Shown: positions 15,349 to 23,246 of the stretch, piece by piece
Position numbering within the stretch: the first letter of the stretch is position 1
Layout: every line of letters begins with the position of its first letter
Source of the DNA: DATCZS01 sp036525795
Lineage (GTDB): Bacteria > Actinomycetota > Acidimicrobiia > Spongiisociales > ZC4RG35
Direction of reading: 5' to 3'
Length of the DNA stretch: 29,020 nt
NCBI GenBank assembly: GCA_036525795.1
Contig: DATCZS010000041.1
Coordinates: 1-29,020 of the forward strand
Notes under the pieces: model-generated
What the model saw: the letters and a program-made list of their open reading frames with translations, nothing else
Told to the model about the DNA's origin: nothing
The model's database searches: none
Made by a program: the position numbers and the translations under genes

Positions 15349-16731
15349 ATGATCACACGCATCGGCATCCGTTCGAAGAGGCCCATCGTCTGGGTCGCGC
15401 TCATCGCCCTCGGCCTGTCGGCGTGCACTCTCGCACGGGAGGACGGCCTCCAAATGGCCGACGCCATCTCGACCGAACCGGGCGGCGTCCAGGCCACCAC
15501 CGCGCCCGCCTTGGGCGGTGCGTCGGGTGAGAGCGAACCCCCGATCGGAGCCCCTGCCGACCTCGAGGACAGGCGGCGCTCGCTCGTGGGCGACGGCGGA
15601 ACCGAGGCGATCGTGTTCCAGGTGTCCGATCTCGGCCGCGACATCATCTTCACCGCCGACATGACCGTGGCCGTGCAGGATGTCGCAGCCGCCGGCGACG
15701 AGGCGACCCGGATCATCTCGGGACTCGGAGGGTTCCTGTACGGGCAGCGGACGACGGCGAGTCCCCACCCCCAGACCGTCCTGGTGTTCAAGGTGTTTCC
15801 TGAGGACTTCCCCGATGCACTCGAGCGACTCGGCTCCATCGGCGACCTGCGCGACCAGAACGTCACCGCAGACGACGTCACCGAGCGCGTGGTCGACCTG
15901 CGCAGCCGGATCAACACCGCCGAGGCGAGCGTCGAACGGCTGCGCGGCTTCCTGGAAGAGGCGACCGACATCGAGACGATCGCCCAGCTCGAGAACCAGC
16001 TGCTGGAGAGGGAGACGCAACTCGAGACGCTGCGCGGTCAGTTGCGCACGCTCGAAGACCAGGTGGCGCTCGCCACCATCACCCTGACGCTGACCGAGGC
16101 CGCCACCCGGCCGGGTGTACGCGTCGACGTCTCTGCCTACCCCGGACACGAAGACTCGGGCGCATCGTGCCCCGGTTCGACCGGACTCACCGTCGACAAG
16201 GGTGGTGCGGTGACGGTCTGTTTCGAGATCATCAACGTCGGAGACACCGATCTCACAGGACTCACGCTGCGCGATCGGCTTCTCGACCTCGAACTCGACG
16301 ATCTGATCGTCGTCTTCGGCGATCCGGAGGAGACCATCGTTCCGGGCGAGTCGATCGTCGTTGCAGCCGAGGTCACCGCCGACCGGACGGTGCGGACCCA
16401 GACCACCGTGACTGCGACTCCCGTGGACGGGGAAGGCACCGAGATCGCCGGCCGATCGGTATCGAACACCGCGTCCATGCTGATCGAGGCCGCCGACCCG
16501 GGCGGCATCCCTACCTTCACCGAAGGACTCGAGGCCAGCTTCGACCTGCTGCTCGACGTGGCCGCGGTCCTGGTGCTTGCGGCCGGCGCACTGGTCCCAT
16601 TCCTTCCCATCCTGGTCGGAGCGTGGGCGCTCTGGAGATGGTTCGGGCGCCGCTCGAAGCCAGGTGCAGGTACGTCCGAGGTCGAGCCCGCCTCACCTGT
16701 CGCAGCCGGGGCCGGCACCTCCAACGAGTGA
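15349..16731 (+). CDS. DUF4349-like lipoprotein with coiled coil and C-terminal membrane anchor
   Basis: This 460-residue protein begins at ATG 15349 behind GAGGGGAG. Residues 1-26 are a lipoprotein signal (lipobox LSAC, C26), so it should be acylated and face outside. Residues about 95-245 match the DUF4349 layout: a beta-rich start (FTADMTVAVQDV), the FLYGQRTT region, VVDLRSRINTAEASVERL leading into a coiled coil of about 60 residues, then a closing strand ATITLTLTE. Residues about 270-390 form a beta-sandwich-like segment (VCFEIINVGDTDLTGLTL) resembling DUF11/CARDB extracellular repeats. A membrane helix near 398-429 is followed by a basic, Pro/Ala-rich tail. The function is unknown; family members are surface proteins. 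A lipoprotein anchor combined with a C-terminal helix is unusual. Confidence 0.85.
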   Translation: MITRIGIRSKRPIVWVALIALGLSACTLAREDGLQMADAISTEPGGVQATTAPALGGASGESEPPIGAPADLEDRRRSLVGDGGTEAIVFQVSDLGRDIIFTADMTVAVQDVAAAGDEATRIISGLGGFLYGQRTTASPHPQTVLVFKVFPEDFPDALERLGSIGDLRDQNVTADDVTERVVDLRSRINTAEASVERLRGFLEEATDIETIAQLENQLLERETQLETLRGQLRTLEDQVALATITLTLTEAATRPGVRVDVSAYPGHEDSGASCPGSTGLTVDKGGAVTVCFEIINVGDTDLTGLTLRDRLLDLELDDLIVVFGDPEETIVPGESIVVAAEVTADRTVRTQTTVTATPVDGEGTEIAGRSVSNTASMLIEAADPGGIPTFTEGLEASFDLLLDVAAVLVLAAGALVPFLPILVGAWALWRWFGRRSKPGAGTSEVEPASPVAAGAGTSNE

Positions 16732-16826
16732 ATCAGGGCTCAGGCTCACTCGCCTGTCACGCCGAGGTCGAACGATCCTCTGCAACAGCCCGCCGGCTCG
16801 TCCGATGACGGGCAGGTCCGACCGGG

Positions 16827-16832
16827 TAGCGT
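16827..16832 (+). promoter_or_regulatory. -10 box (TAGCGT) for a leaderless small gene
   Basis: TAGCGT is followed by six bases and GTG 16839, placing the predicted transcription start exactly on the first base of the start codon. Confidence 0.45.
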
Positions 16833-16838
16833 GGGACC

Positions 16839-17009
16839 GTGCGACTCGTCGTCCGACTCCTCGCCGTGGTGCTTCTCGGCGCGCTCGCGACCATCGTTTT
16901 CGGTCGGTACGCCCCCGAGGGGTCGTTCTTCAACGACGTCGCCGACACCATGCTGCGGGCCCTCCGCATCAGTTGGATGCCGTCGCTCGGTCCCGGGGTC
17001 AGCCAGTAG
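16839..17009 (+). CDS. 56-residue single-pass membrane protein, unrecognised
   Basis: A GTG-initiated frame encodes 56 residues: a basic start, one strong hydrophobic helix (LLAVVLLGALATIVFG, about residues 7-22), then a soluble tail with RYAPEGSFFNDVADTML and a C-terminus ending GPGVSQ. The positive-inside rule suggests N-in, C-out. Codon third positions are strongly G/C biased like its neighbours, and TAGCGT sits six bases before the start, supporting a real leaderless gene. Its last 11 bases overlap the 3' end of the convergent exporter gene. It is too short for most gene callers. No family is recognised. Confidence 0.6.
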   Translation: MRLVVRLLAVVLLGALATIVFGRYAPEGSFFNDVADTMLRALRISWMPSLGPGVSQ

Positions 17010-19116
17010 CCGACTCGACTCCCTCCCGGGACAGCAAGGACGGAATCACGAGCAGGGCGCCGAGGGCCGCCACCGTCATCGACACCCACATGATCCCCGA
17101 GATGTGGTGATGAGGGCGAAGAGGAGACAGGAGGAGGGCGCTGAGGGCGACGGCGATTCCAAGGGCGTTGGCCAGGATGGGGCGCCCCGCCCGGTCGATG
17201 GCCCTGAGGACGTAGCCGGGTCCCCCGGACCGGGCGTTGTCGATGGCGGCAACGAAGTGAATTGCGTAGTCGATGCCCACCCCGATCACGATCGAGGACG
17301 CCACGGCGGTGATCAGGTTCAGCTGGATGCCAGACGCGGCGATGAAGCCGAGCAGGGCGGCGATGGTGAGCACCAACGGAACCAGCGCCACCAGCGTCGG
17401 CCGGATTCGCCGGTAGGTGACGAAGAGCATCAGAGCGACGAGGACCAACGCGGCGATCACCGAACCCACCTGGGCCCGCAGGATGAGACGGGCCATTTCG
17501 TCCCACAACACCGGGAGGCCAGTGATGATCCGCACGGTTTCGTTCTGATCGGCGAAGTCGAGCCATCCCCGGAGATCCTCCGTCGAGAACTGCTCCGGCA
17601 ACAGGAGGAACCGGAGGCCGTCTTCTGAGACGAGATCACCGATGGGCAGGTTGCCCGAGCCGGAGAGCGCGGAGGCGACAGTATCGGGCGGGAGCGCGGA
17701 TGCCAGGTCGATCGCCGAGAACACCGCTCGAACCCCGGGAAGCGCCTCGAGTTCCGACGAGGCGGCGGTCGCGGCCTGCAGGGACCTCTGCGGATCGGAG
17801 GGATCGAAAGCGAACTCGCCGGCCAGCGGAGTGGCCCCACCGAACAACTCCTCCGTCCGCTCGAACGCCTGTCGCACCTCGTGATCCCCGGCGAACATGA
17901 AGAGCGGGTCGGAATCGACCTGCAGGCGGGGGATGAAGACGGCCGCGAACACCGCCACCACGGCCACCAGTGCCGGAGCCGGCCACCGGCGCACCACCAG
18001 CCACCGGAGGGCCCGGGTGAGCCCGGATCCGAGAGCAGGCACCTCGTGTGCGGACGATACGCCGATCCTCGTCATGATCGCCGGCAGGGAGAAGAACGAG
18101 ATCGCACCGGCGAAGGTGATGCCGACCGCGGCAAACAGTCCGAGCTGACGAACCGGTCGGATGTCGGTGACGAGGAGAGACATGAACCCCGCTGCCGTGG
18201 AGATGGTCGTGAGGATCATCGGTGTCCCCACCTCGCGAAGCGTCGAAACCACCCTCTCGAGGGGATTGCTTGTCTCACGCGACACGTCCTGGAAGTGCGT
18301 GACGAAATGCAGACCGTCTGCCGACCCCATGACGAGCACGAAGATGGGGACGATCACCGTGACGACGTCGATCTCGCGCCCCGAAGCCGCGATGACCCCG
18401 AACGTCCACAGCGATCCGAGCAACGCCGGGACCACCGCCAGCACCGTGAGGCGGCGCTCGCCGACATTGGCGTAGAAGGTGGCGACGAGGAGCACGAGCA
18501 CGGTGGGCGGGATGAGAAGAAGGAACAGGGACAAGATGTCGACCACCGCCGCGTACACAGCGGGGTTGCCTGCCACGGTCACCTCCGTCCCCTGAGGCGG
18601 CGTCATCTCGCCCACGGCGCGCGCGACTGCGATGCCATCATCCCCCGGGACCACCAGCAGCATCGTATGCCGGCCGTTCTCGCTCAACAGCAACTCGGAC
18701 AGCGGTCCGGCAGCGACCGAATTCAACAGCGCCTCCGGCGCCGCCGCCACGAACGCCGGTGTGATCGCAGAGCCATCGAGCGGATTGGTCGGGGGGACGA
18801 GCGCGACAACTGACGCAACCCCATCGACCTTGGCGAGATCGTCGCGAAAGGCTGCGAGATCGATGAGCCGGGCGCGATCGCCGAACGTCTCCCCTTCGGG
18901 GAGAGACAGCACGACATTCACCGGATCCGAGGTCTGGTACTTCTCCTGGAGTGCGGCGAAAGCCTCACCCCGCTCGTTTCCTTCGGTGATGAAGGAGGCC
19001 ACGTCGGCGTTGAACTGAATCCGAAACAGAGAGACCACCGCCAGCACCGAGATGAGCCCTGTCAGACCCAGGATCCGCTGGGGGTGGTCGACGATGAACG
19101 TGGCGATCCTGCGCAT
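16999..19116 (-). CDS. RND/MMPL-family exporter
   Basis: This 705-residue integral membrane protein has the RND repeat plan: one helix at residues 11-31, a periplasmic domain of about 160 residues, a five-helix bundle, one more helix (about 375-395), a second outer domain and a second five-helix bundle. The conserved MMPL elements GSADGLHFVTHF (first bundle) and GVGIDYAIHFV (second bundle) carry the charged residues expected for proton coupling. It is shorter than mycobacterial MmpL proteins and resembles the general predicted RND exporters that move lipids or hydrophobic molecules. GAGGAG precedes the ATG at 19116. A globin gene lies 129 bp upstream on the same strand. Substrate unknown. Confidence 0.9.
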   Translation of the reverse strand: MRRIATFIVDHPQRILGLTGLISVLAVVSLFRIQFNADVASFITEGNERGEAFAALQEKYQTSDPVNVVLSLPEGETFGDRARLIDLAAFRDDLAKVDGVASVVALVPPTNPLDGSAITPAFVAAAPEALLNSVAAGPLSELLLSENGRHTMLLVVPGDDGIAVARAVGEMTPPQGTEVTVAGNPAVYAAVVDILSLFLLLIPPTVLVLLVATFYANVGERRLTVLAVVPALLGSLWTFGVIAASGREIDVVTVIVPIFVLVMGSADGLHFVTHFQDVSRETSNPLERVVSTLREVGTPMILTTISTAAGFMSLLVTDIRPVRQLGLFAAVGITFAGAISFFSLPAIMTRIGVSSAHEVPALGSGLTRALRWLVVRRWPAPALVAVVAVFAAVFIPRLQVDSDPLFMFAGDHEVRQAFERTEELFGGATPLAGEFAFDPSDPQRSLQAATAASSELEALPGVRAVFSAIDLASALPPDTVASALSGSGNLPIGDLVSEDGLRFLLLPEQFSTEDLRGWLDFADQNETVRIITGLPVLWDEMARLILRAQVGSVIAALVLVALMLFVTYRRIRPTLVALVPLVLTIAALLGFIAASGIQLNLITAVASSIVIGVGIDYAIHFVAAIDNARSGGPGYVLRAIDRAGRPILANALGIAVALSALLLSPLRPHHHISGIMWVSMTVAALGALLVIPSLLSREGVESATG

Positions 19117-19245
19117 GGTGCTCCTCGCGACGGTTCGGTGCCCCGAAAGTGGGCACGTTGATCATCGTCGCCATCGCGCGGCAATCGCCGGCCCACCGCC
19201 AACCATAGGCAGAGCCTCGGGCCGTCCGGTTGGGCCGGCGCCGAC

Positions 19246-19659
19246 TCAACGGTTGCGGAGCTGGAGGGCCGCCCTCCCGAGCTCTCCGACGAGGAACCGG
19301 GAGAGTTGCCCGGGAAGCGCGAGACCTTCCGCGGCGGCAGACATGCAGCGGGTCCACTCCTCGGCCTCGTACGGGCCGATGTCGAACGGGGAGTGCCGCA
19401 TCCGCAACGCCGGATGGCCCCTGCGCTCCCAATAGAGGGGCGGCCCTCCCATCCAGCCGGACAGGAACTCGAAGAGCTTGTCTCGCGACTCGGAGGTGTC
19501 GTCTGGCAGCATCGCCCGCAAGACCGGGCTCTCGGATTCGATCAGGTCGTAGAACGCATCGACGAGGTCCCGAACACCGGTGGCTCCCCCGATCTGGAGG
19601 TAGGGGCTGGGGGCGTCACCCCACGGGCGCTCGGCCGAACGGGCCGGATCGTCAGGCAT
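19246..19659 (-). CDS. Group 2 truncated hemoglobin (trHbO/GlbO-like)
   Basis: This is a heme protein of 137 residues, usual for the family. The segment GGPPLYWERRGHPALRMRH is the CD-to-F region of group 2 globins, with H89 as proximal heme ligand; W102 (EEWTRCM) is the diagnostic G8 Trp, and Y76 probably lies at or near position CD1. Such proteins bind oxygen, handle nitric oxide or peroxide, and can transfer electrons. Start ATG 19659: GGAGG touches the ATG and is too close to work as a Shine-Dalgarno, while TAGCCT (19666-19671) lies six bases upstream, so a leaderless mRNA is more likely. The 20 N-terminal residues are Pro/Arg-rich and variable. Confidence 0.92.
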   Translation of the reverse strand: MPDDPARSAERPWGDAPSPYLQIGGATGVRDLVDAFYDLIESESPVLRAMLPDDTSESRDKLFEFLSGWMGGPPLYWERRGHPALRMRHSPFDIGPYEAEEWTRCMSAAAEGLALPGQLSRFLVGELGRAALQLRNR

Positions 19660-19665
19660 CCTCCA

Positions 19666-19671
19666 AGGCTA
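19666..19671 (-). promoter_or_regulatory. -10 box (TAGCCT) for leaderless globin mRNA
   Basis: On the minus strand TAGCCT is followed by six bases and ATG 19659, so the predicted transcript starts at the A of ATG. Confidence 0.5.
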
Positions 19672-19696
19672 CCCGGGCTCCGAAAGGGCCAAAACA

Positions 19697-19719
19697 GGCC
19701 GGTCGTCACTGGACCGGCC
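19697..19719 (-). terminator. Hairpin with T-run, terminator-like on the minus strand
   Basis: GGCCGGTC and its exact complement GACCGGCC flank a seven-base loop. On the minus strand the hairpin is followed by TGTTTT, as in an intrinsic terminator, and lies just upstream of the globin promoter. I could not identify a minus-strand gene ending here, so it may instead block read-through into the globin gene or be a chance GC-rich repeat. Confidence 0.35.
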
Positions 19720-19939
19720 GCACCGCCGCACCGACCATGGTGTGGTCCGAGAGGAGGCGCAATCGACACGAGCCGGCAGCGACGTCGCGGCGAGTCGACC
19801 AGCGCCACCACCGGTCGGCCGGATGCCTCGGCGAGTCCGACGGCGCCGTCACCCCCCTTCGGCCACCCGCTCGGTTCCCCTCCGCCCGATCACGCGCGTG
19901 TGGCCACCGGAGAGACCGGCCATGGTCCATACTCTCGGG

Positions 19940-20164
19940 ATGCACCTGAAGGCACATCGCTGGGCGGTGTTCGTGGCGTACGCCGTCTCCGACGACGTCG
20001 CACGCGAGACAAACCCACGGATCTCCCCGCTCGACCTCGCCGCCGCCCCGATCTCCGAGACGCCGATCCTGTGCTACGACTGCGGGACGGCGGCACCGGG
20101 AGTCGACCCGCACTGTCCGGATCCGCCCAAGCCCGGATACCCATTCGACTCAACCCCGTCATGA
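19940..20164 (+). CDS. Small Cys-containing protein of unknown function
   Basis: This 74-residue protein from ATG 19940 has G/C-rich third codon positions like its neighbours. There is no membrane segment. The C-terminal third holds CYDCGTAAPGVDPHCP, a C-x2-C followed by another Cys 11 residues later with a nearby His, which could bind a metal but lacks the full four-ligand set of a zinc ribbon. CATACT, a -10-like sequence, sits six bases upstream, consistent with a leaderless mRNA. No ribosome binding site is seen and no family recognised. The L,D-transpeptidase gene follows 58 bp later. Confidence 0.5.
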   Translation: MHLKAHRWAVFVAYAVSDDVARETNPRISPLDLAAAPISETPILCYDCGTAAPGVDPHCPDPPKPGYPFDSTPS

Positions 20165-20222
20165 GGGTGGCCGATGCCTCCATCAGCCGCACGGCGCGCG
20201 GATCGAGCGCGTGGGAGATCAC

Positions 20223-21050
20223 ATGCAACGACTGAAGACGGCGAGACGGGTGGGAGCGGGGTTGATGGTTGCAGCCCTCCTCGGACCGGCGCTCCCCGCC
20301 CTCGCCTGGGGAATCGACATCGACGACCCCGATCTCTTCGGTCCCGGAGAAGGGTGGCCGACCCCGAGCCGGCTCGAACGAGGCGACACCGGGCCATGGG
20401 TGGAACGACTTCAGGCGGCCCTGACCGAGGCGGGGTTCCGCCCCGGCGACGCCGACGGCCGGTTCGGCGGGCCCACCCAGGGGGCGGTCTACGCGTTCCA
20501 GAAGGTCCACGGACTGGAGCGAACCGGTCACTTCGACATGGACGACTGGGATCTGATCGCCCAGCCCATCGCCCTCCCACCAGACGACGGTGCACCCGAC
20601 CGCGTCGAGGTGGACCTCGACAAGCAGGTGTTGTTCCTGATCGAGGATCAGCAGGTGCAGGCGGTCCTCCCCGTGTCTTCCGGGAATGGTGAGAGCTATC
20701 GCGGCCGGGGAGGGAGGGCGGTCCGGGCCACCACCCCGGAGGGGAGCTACCGCTTCTACCGCCACATCGACGGCTGGCGCATCTCGTACCTCGGCGGGCT
20801 CTACCGGCCGTACTACTTCCGGGGCGGCTACGCCATCCATGGGTCGTACAGCGTTCCGCCCTATCCGGCGTCGCATGGATGCGTGCGCGTCGAACTGCAC
20901 GACATGGACTTCCTCACGACGCGCCTCTCCGTCGGCATGCCGATCTACGTCTACGGGAACCGCCTCGCCCGCGATGAGGTCGCCCCCGCCGCGGTCGACG
21001 TACAGTCGCCACCTCCCTCCCAGAACCCCCCACCCCGATCGCTGGGCTGA
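20223..21050 (+). CDS. Secreted L,D-transpeptidase (YkuD) with peptidoglycan-binding domain
   Basis: This 275-residue cell-wall enzyme forms 3-3 peptidoglycan cross-links or attaches proteins to the wall. Residues 1-28 form a signal peptide (basic start, LMVAALLGPALPALA). Residues about 52-105 are a PG_binding_1 domain (RGDTGPWVERLQAALTEAGF, then DGRFGGPTQGAVYAFQ). The catalytic YkuD domain covers about 125-245 with H206 (AIHGSYS), H218 and nucleophile C220 (SHGCVRVE), matching the HG...SHGC signature. The tail is Pro-rich. ATG 20223 is preferred because GGGAG lies five bases upstream; GTG 20211 is in frame but overlaps that site. An adjacent small gene precedes it on the same strand. Confidence 0.93.
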   Translation: MQRLKTARRVGAGLMVAALLGPALPALAWGIDIDDPDLFGPGEGWPTPSRLERGDTGPWVERLQAALTEAGFRPGDADGRFGGPTQGAVYAFQKVHGLERTGHFDMDDWDLIAQPIALPPDDGAPDRVEVDLDKQVLFLIEDQQVQAVLPVSSGNGESYRGRGGRAVRATTPEGSYRFYRHIDGWRISYLGGLYRPYYFRGGYAIHGSYSVPPYPASHGCVRVELHDMDFLTTRLSVGMPIYVYGNRLARDEVAPAAVDVQSPPPSQNPPPRSLG

Positions 21051-21105
21051 CGTCGATCCGGCGGCGCGATCCGAGGCCGGTCGGCGCCGGCACACGAACC
21101 ACCGG

Positions 21106-21111
21106 TAGTGT
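21106..21111 (+). promoter_or_regulatory. -10 box (TAGTGT) for leaderless GMC oxidoreductase mRNA
   Basis: TAGTGT is followed by seven bases and GTG 21119; no Shine-Dalgarno is present, so the mRNA probably begins at or one base before the start codon. Confidence 0.5.
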
Positions 21112-21118
21112 CCTCTTC

Positions 21119-22756
21119 GTGACCGATGGTGGCCATTTCGACGTCATCGTGGTGGGGAGCGGATTCGGCGGCGGGGTGACAGCGCTCCGGCTCACCGAGA
21201 AGGGCTACCGGGTCGCCGTGCTCGAGGCGGGCAGGCGATTCGGATCCGACGACTTCCCCAAGACGAGCTGGAACCTCCGACGGTATTTCTGGGCCCCCTC
21301 TCTCGGGATGCGCGGCATCCTGCGGATGAATCTCCTTCGACACGCACTGGTGATCTCCGGATCAGGCGTGGGTGGTGGATCGTTGGTCTACGCCAACACC
21401 CTGTACCGGCCTCACGCGGCGTTCTATTCCGACCCGCAGTGGGCCGACATCACCGACTGGAAGGATGAACTGGCGCCGCACTACGACACCGCCGAGCGGA
21501 TGCTGGGTGTCACGTCTGCCCGAACGGACAATCCGTCCGACCAGGTGCTGCTCCGTATCGCCCGGCGGATGGGCGTCGAAGACACCTTTCAGCCGACCCC
21601 GGTCGGAGTGTTTCAGGGCGCCCCCGGCGTGGAAGTGGACGACCCGTATTTCGGCGGCGCCGGGCCACGACGCACGGGGTGCCTCGCATGCGGCTCGTGC
21701 ATGACGGGGTGCCCGCACGGCGCCAAGAACTCGATCGACCGGAACTACCTGTATCTCGCCGAAGCCGCCGGAGCGACCGTGTTCCCCGAACACGAGGTGA
21801 CCGACGTCGAGCGGCGCCAGGGGGGCTTCGCGGTCACTGCGTCCCGCCCAGGAATCGGACGAAGCCGGCGCACGACTCGCTTCACTGCCACCGAGGTGGT
21901 GTTTGCCGCCGGGGCGCTCGGCACCACCCGTCTGCTGCTCCGGCTGCAGGCGTCCGGTCGGCTGCCTTCGGTCTCCGACCGGCTGGGCCACGTGGTGCGG
22001 ACCAATTCGGAGGCCATCATCGGAGCGACCAGGCTCGGGGACTCCCCCGACTTCTCCAAGGGCGTTGCCATCGCGTCCTCCATCCACACCAGGGGGGACA
22101 CCCACATCGAGGCGGTGCGCTACGGAAAGGGAAGCAACTCCCTCGGCCTGCTCGCGACCGTCATGGTCGACGGAGGGGGTCGGATCCCGCGCCAGCTCCG
22201 GTTCCTGCTCACCATCGCCAGACATCCGATTGCATTCATCCGCTCCCTCTCGGTGCGGAGGTGGGCGGAGCGCACGGTCATCCTGCTGGTGATGCAGAGC
22301 CGCGACAATCGGATCCGGCTCGGATTGCGAGGGAGGCGGGTGGTGTCGGACCTCGATGGCGGAACCCCGCCGCCGACCTACATCCCGGACGGCAACCGCG
22401 CCGCCCGACTCGTCGCAGAGGAGATCGGCGGACTCGCCGGGAGCGCCCTGAACGAGGTGCTGTTCGATACGCCCACCACTGCCCACCTCATCGGCGGGGC
22501 CTGCGTCGGAGCCGACCCCGCCACCGGTGTGGTCGACCCGTACCACCGCCTGTTCGGCGAACCAGGCCTCCATGTGGTCGACGGAGCCGCGGTCGGAGCA
22601 AACCTGGGGGTCAATCCCTCGCTCTCGATCACGGCGATGGCAGAACGGGCCATGTCGTTGTGGCCGAATCGCGGGGAGGACGATCCTCGCCCGCCGCTCG
22701 GCTCGGCCTACGTCAGGCTGGCTCCGGTGGCGCCGCGCCATCCGGCGGTCGGGTGA
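21119..22756 (+). CDS. GMC-family FAD-dependent oxidoreductase (cholesterol oxidase-like)
   Basis: This 545-residue flavoprotein has an N-terminal FAD-binding Rossmann motif VVGSGFGGG (residues 11-19) and the FAD-contact GSGVGGGSLVYAN (81-93), which is typical of ChoD-like and related sterol/alcohol oxidases or dehydrogenases. A Cys group C188-x2-C191-x2-C194-x3-C198 followed by GAKNSIDRNYL is characteristic of this subgroup. The C-terminal GMC signature region is DTPTTAHLIGGA, with H in place for catalysis, and the FAD-closing VVDGAAVGANLGVNPSLSI. There is no signal peptide. Substrate is unknown; sterols, aliphatic or terpenoid alcohols are possible. GTG 21119 follows TAGTGT by seven bases. 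It follows the L,D-transpeptidase by 68 bp but probably has its own promoter. Confidence 0.88.
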   Translation: MTDGGHFDVIVVGSGFGGGVTALRLTEKGYRVAVLEAGRRFGSDDFPKTSWNLRRYFWAPSLGMRGILRMNLLRHALVISGSGVGGGSLVYANTLYRPHAAFYSDPQWADITDWKDELAPHYDTAERMLGVTSARTDNPSDQVLLRIARRMGVEDTFQPTPVGVFQGAPGVEVDDPYFGGAGPRRTGCLACGSCMTGCPHGAKNSIDRNYLYLAEAAGATVFPEHEVTDVERRQGGFAVTASRPGIGRSRRTTRFTATEVVFAAGALGTTRLLLRLQASGRLPSVSDRLGHVVRTNSEAIIGATRLGDSPDFSKGVAIASSIHTRGDTHIEAVRYGKGSNSLGLLATVMVDGGGRIPRQLRFLLTIARHPIAFIRSLSVRRWAERTVILLVMQSRDNRIRLGLRGRRVVSDLDGGTPPPTYIPDGNRAARLVAEEIGGLAGSALNEVLFDTPTTAHLIGGACVGADPATGVVDPYHRLFGEPGLHVVDGAAVGANLGVNPSLSITAMAERAMSLWPNRGEDDPRPPLGSAYVRLAPVAPRHPAVG

Positions 22757-22847
22757 GTCGCGGACCGAATCATCCAACGGTCCCTGCCGGCCGCCGCCCG
22801 GTCGCGGGACACTGAGGCGGGGCGGTCGAACGACGAAAGGACTCAAG

Positions 22848-23219
22848 ATGCAAACACTCGAGGCCAGGAGCAGCGTCGCCGACCGCCTCATCGACCGGCT
22901 GGGACCGATGCTGGCCGCCGAGCGGGTGTTCGGTGAGGCCGTCGAACGAGACGGCGTCACGGTCATCCCTGTCGTATCCCTTCGGGCCGGCGGCGGCGGG
23001 GGTGGCGGAGACGGTGGTGAGGGCGGCGCAGGGGCCGGGGAAGGCGCCGGGTTCGGCGTGATCGCGAGACCGGCGGGCGCCTACGTCATCGAGGCGGGGA
23101 CGGTCCATTGGGAGCCTGCACTGGACGTCAACCGCATCATCACTGCGGCGACGACGCTCCTCACCACGCTGCTGTTCGTTCGGTGGCGAGTCATTCGGGC
23201 GCGGCTGCGCTCGGCCTGA
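22848..23219 (+). CDS. GerW/YtfJ-family protein with C-terminal membrane helix
   Basis: This 123-residue protein starts at ATG 22848 behind GAAAGGA. The order is: an amphipathic N-terminal helix with VFGEAVERDGVTVIPVVSLR, a Gly-rich linker (about residues 47-65) and a beta segment (FGVIARPAGAYVIEAG), the layout of the sporulation protein YtfJ/GerW family. A predicted membrane helix near residues 95-112 (RIITAATTLLTTLLFVRW) and a basic end follow. In Bacillus the family is linked to spore germination, but it is common in non-sporulating actinobacteria where its role is unknown. No sporulation genes are nearby. It follows the GMC oxidoreductase by 91 bp. Confidence 0.8.
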   Translation: MQTLEARSSVADRLIDRLGPMLAAERVFGEAVERDGVTVIPVVSLRAGGGGGGGDGGEGGAGAGEGAGFGVIARPAGAYVIEAGTVHWEPALDVNRIITAATTLLTTLLFVRWRVIRARLRSA

Positions 23220-23246
23220 TCTCCGACCCACGCGCGCGGGTGGCGG

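Noticed and set aside
15205..16149. N-terminal extension of the NCS2 permease frame across the upstream region
   Set aside because: The extension is antisense to the DUF4349-like lipoprotein, and the family N-terminus begins right at the GTG/ATG near 15200.
19890..21095. 401-codon minus-strand frame
   Set aside because: Opposite the L,D-transpeptidase with its complete catalytic motif; Arg/Gly-rich shadow.
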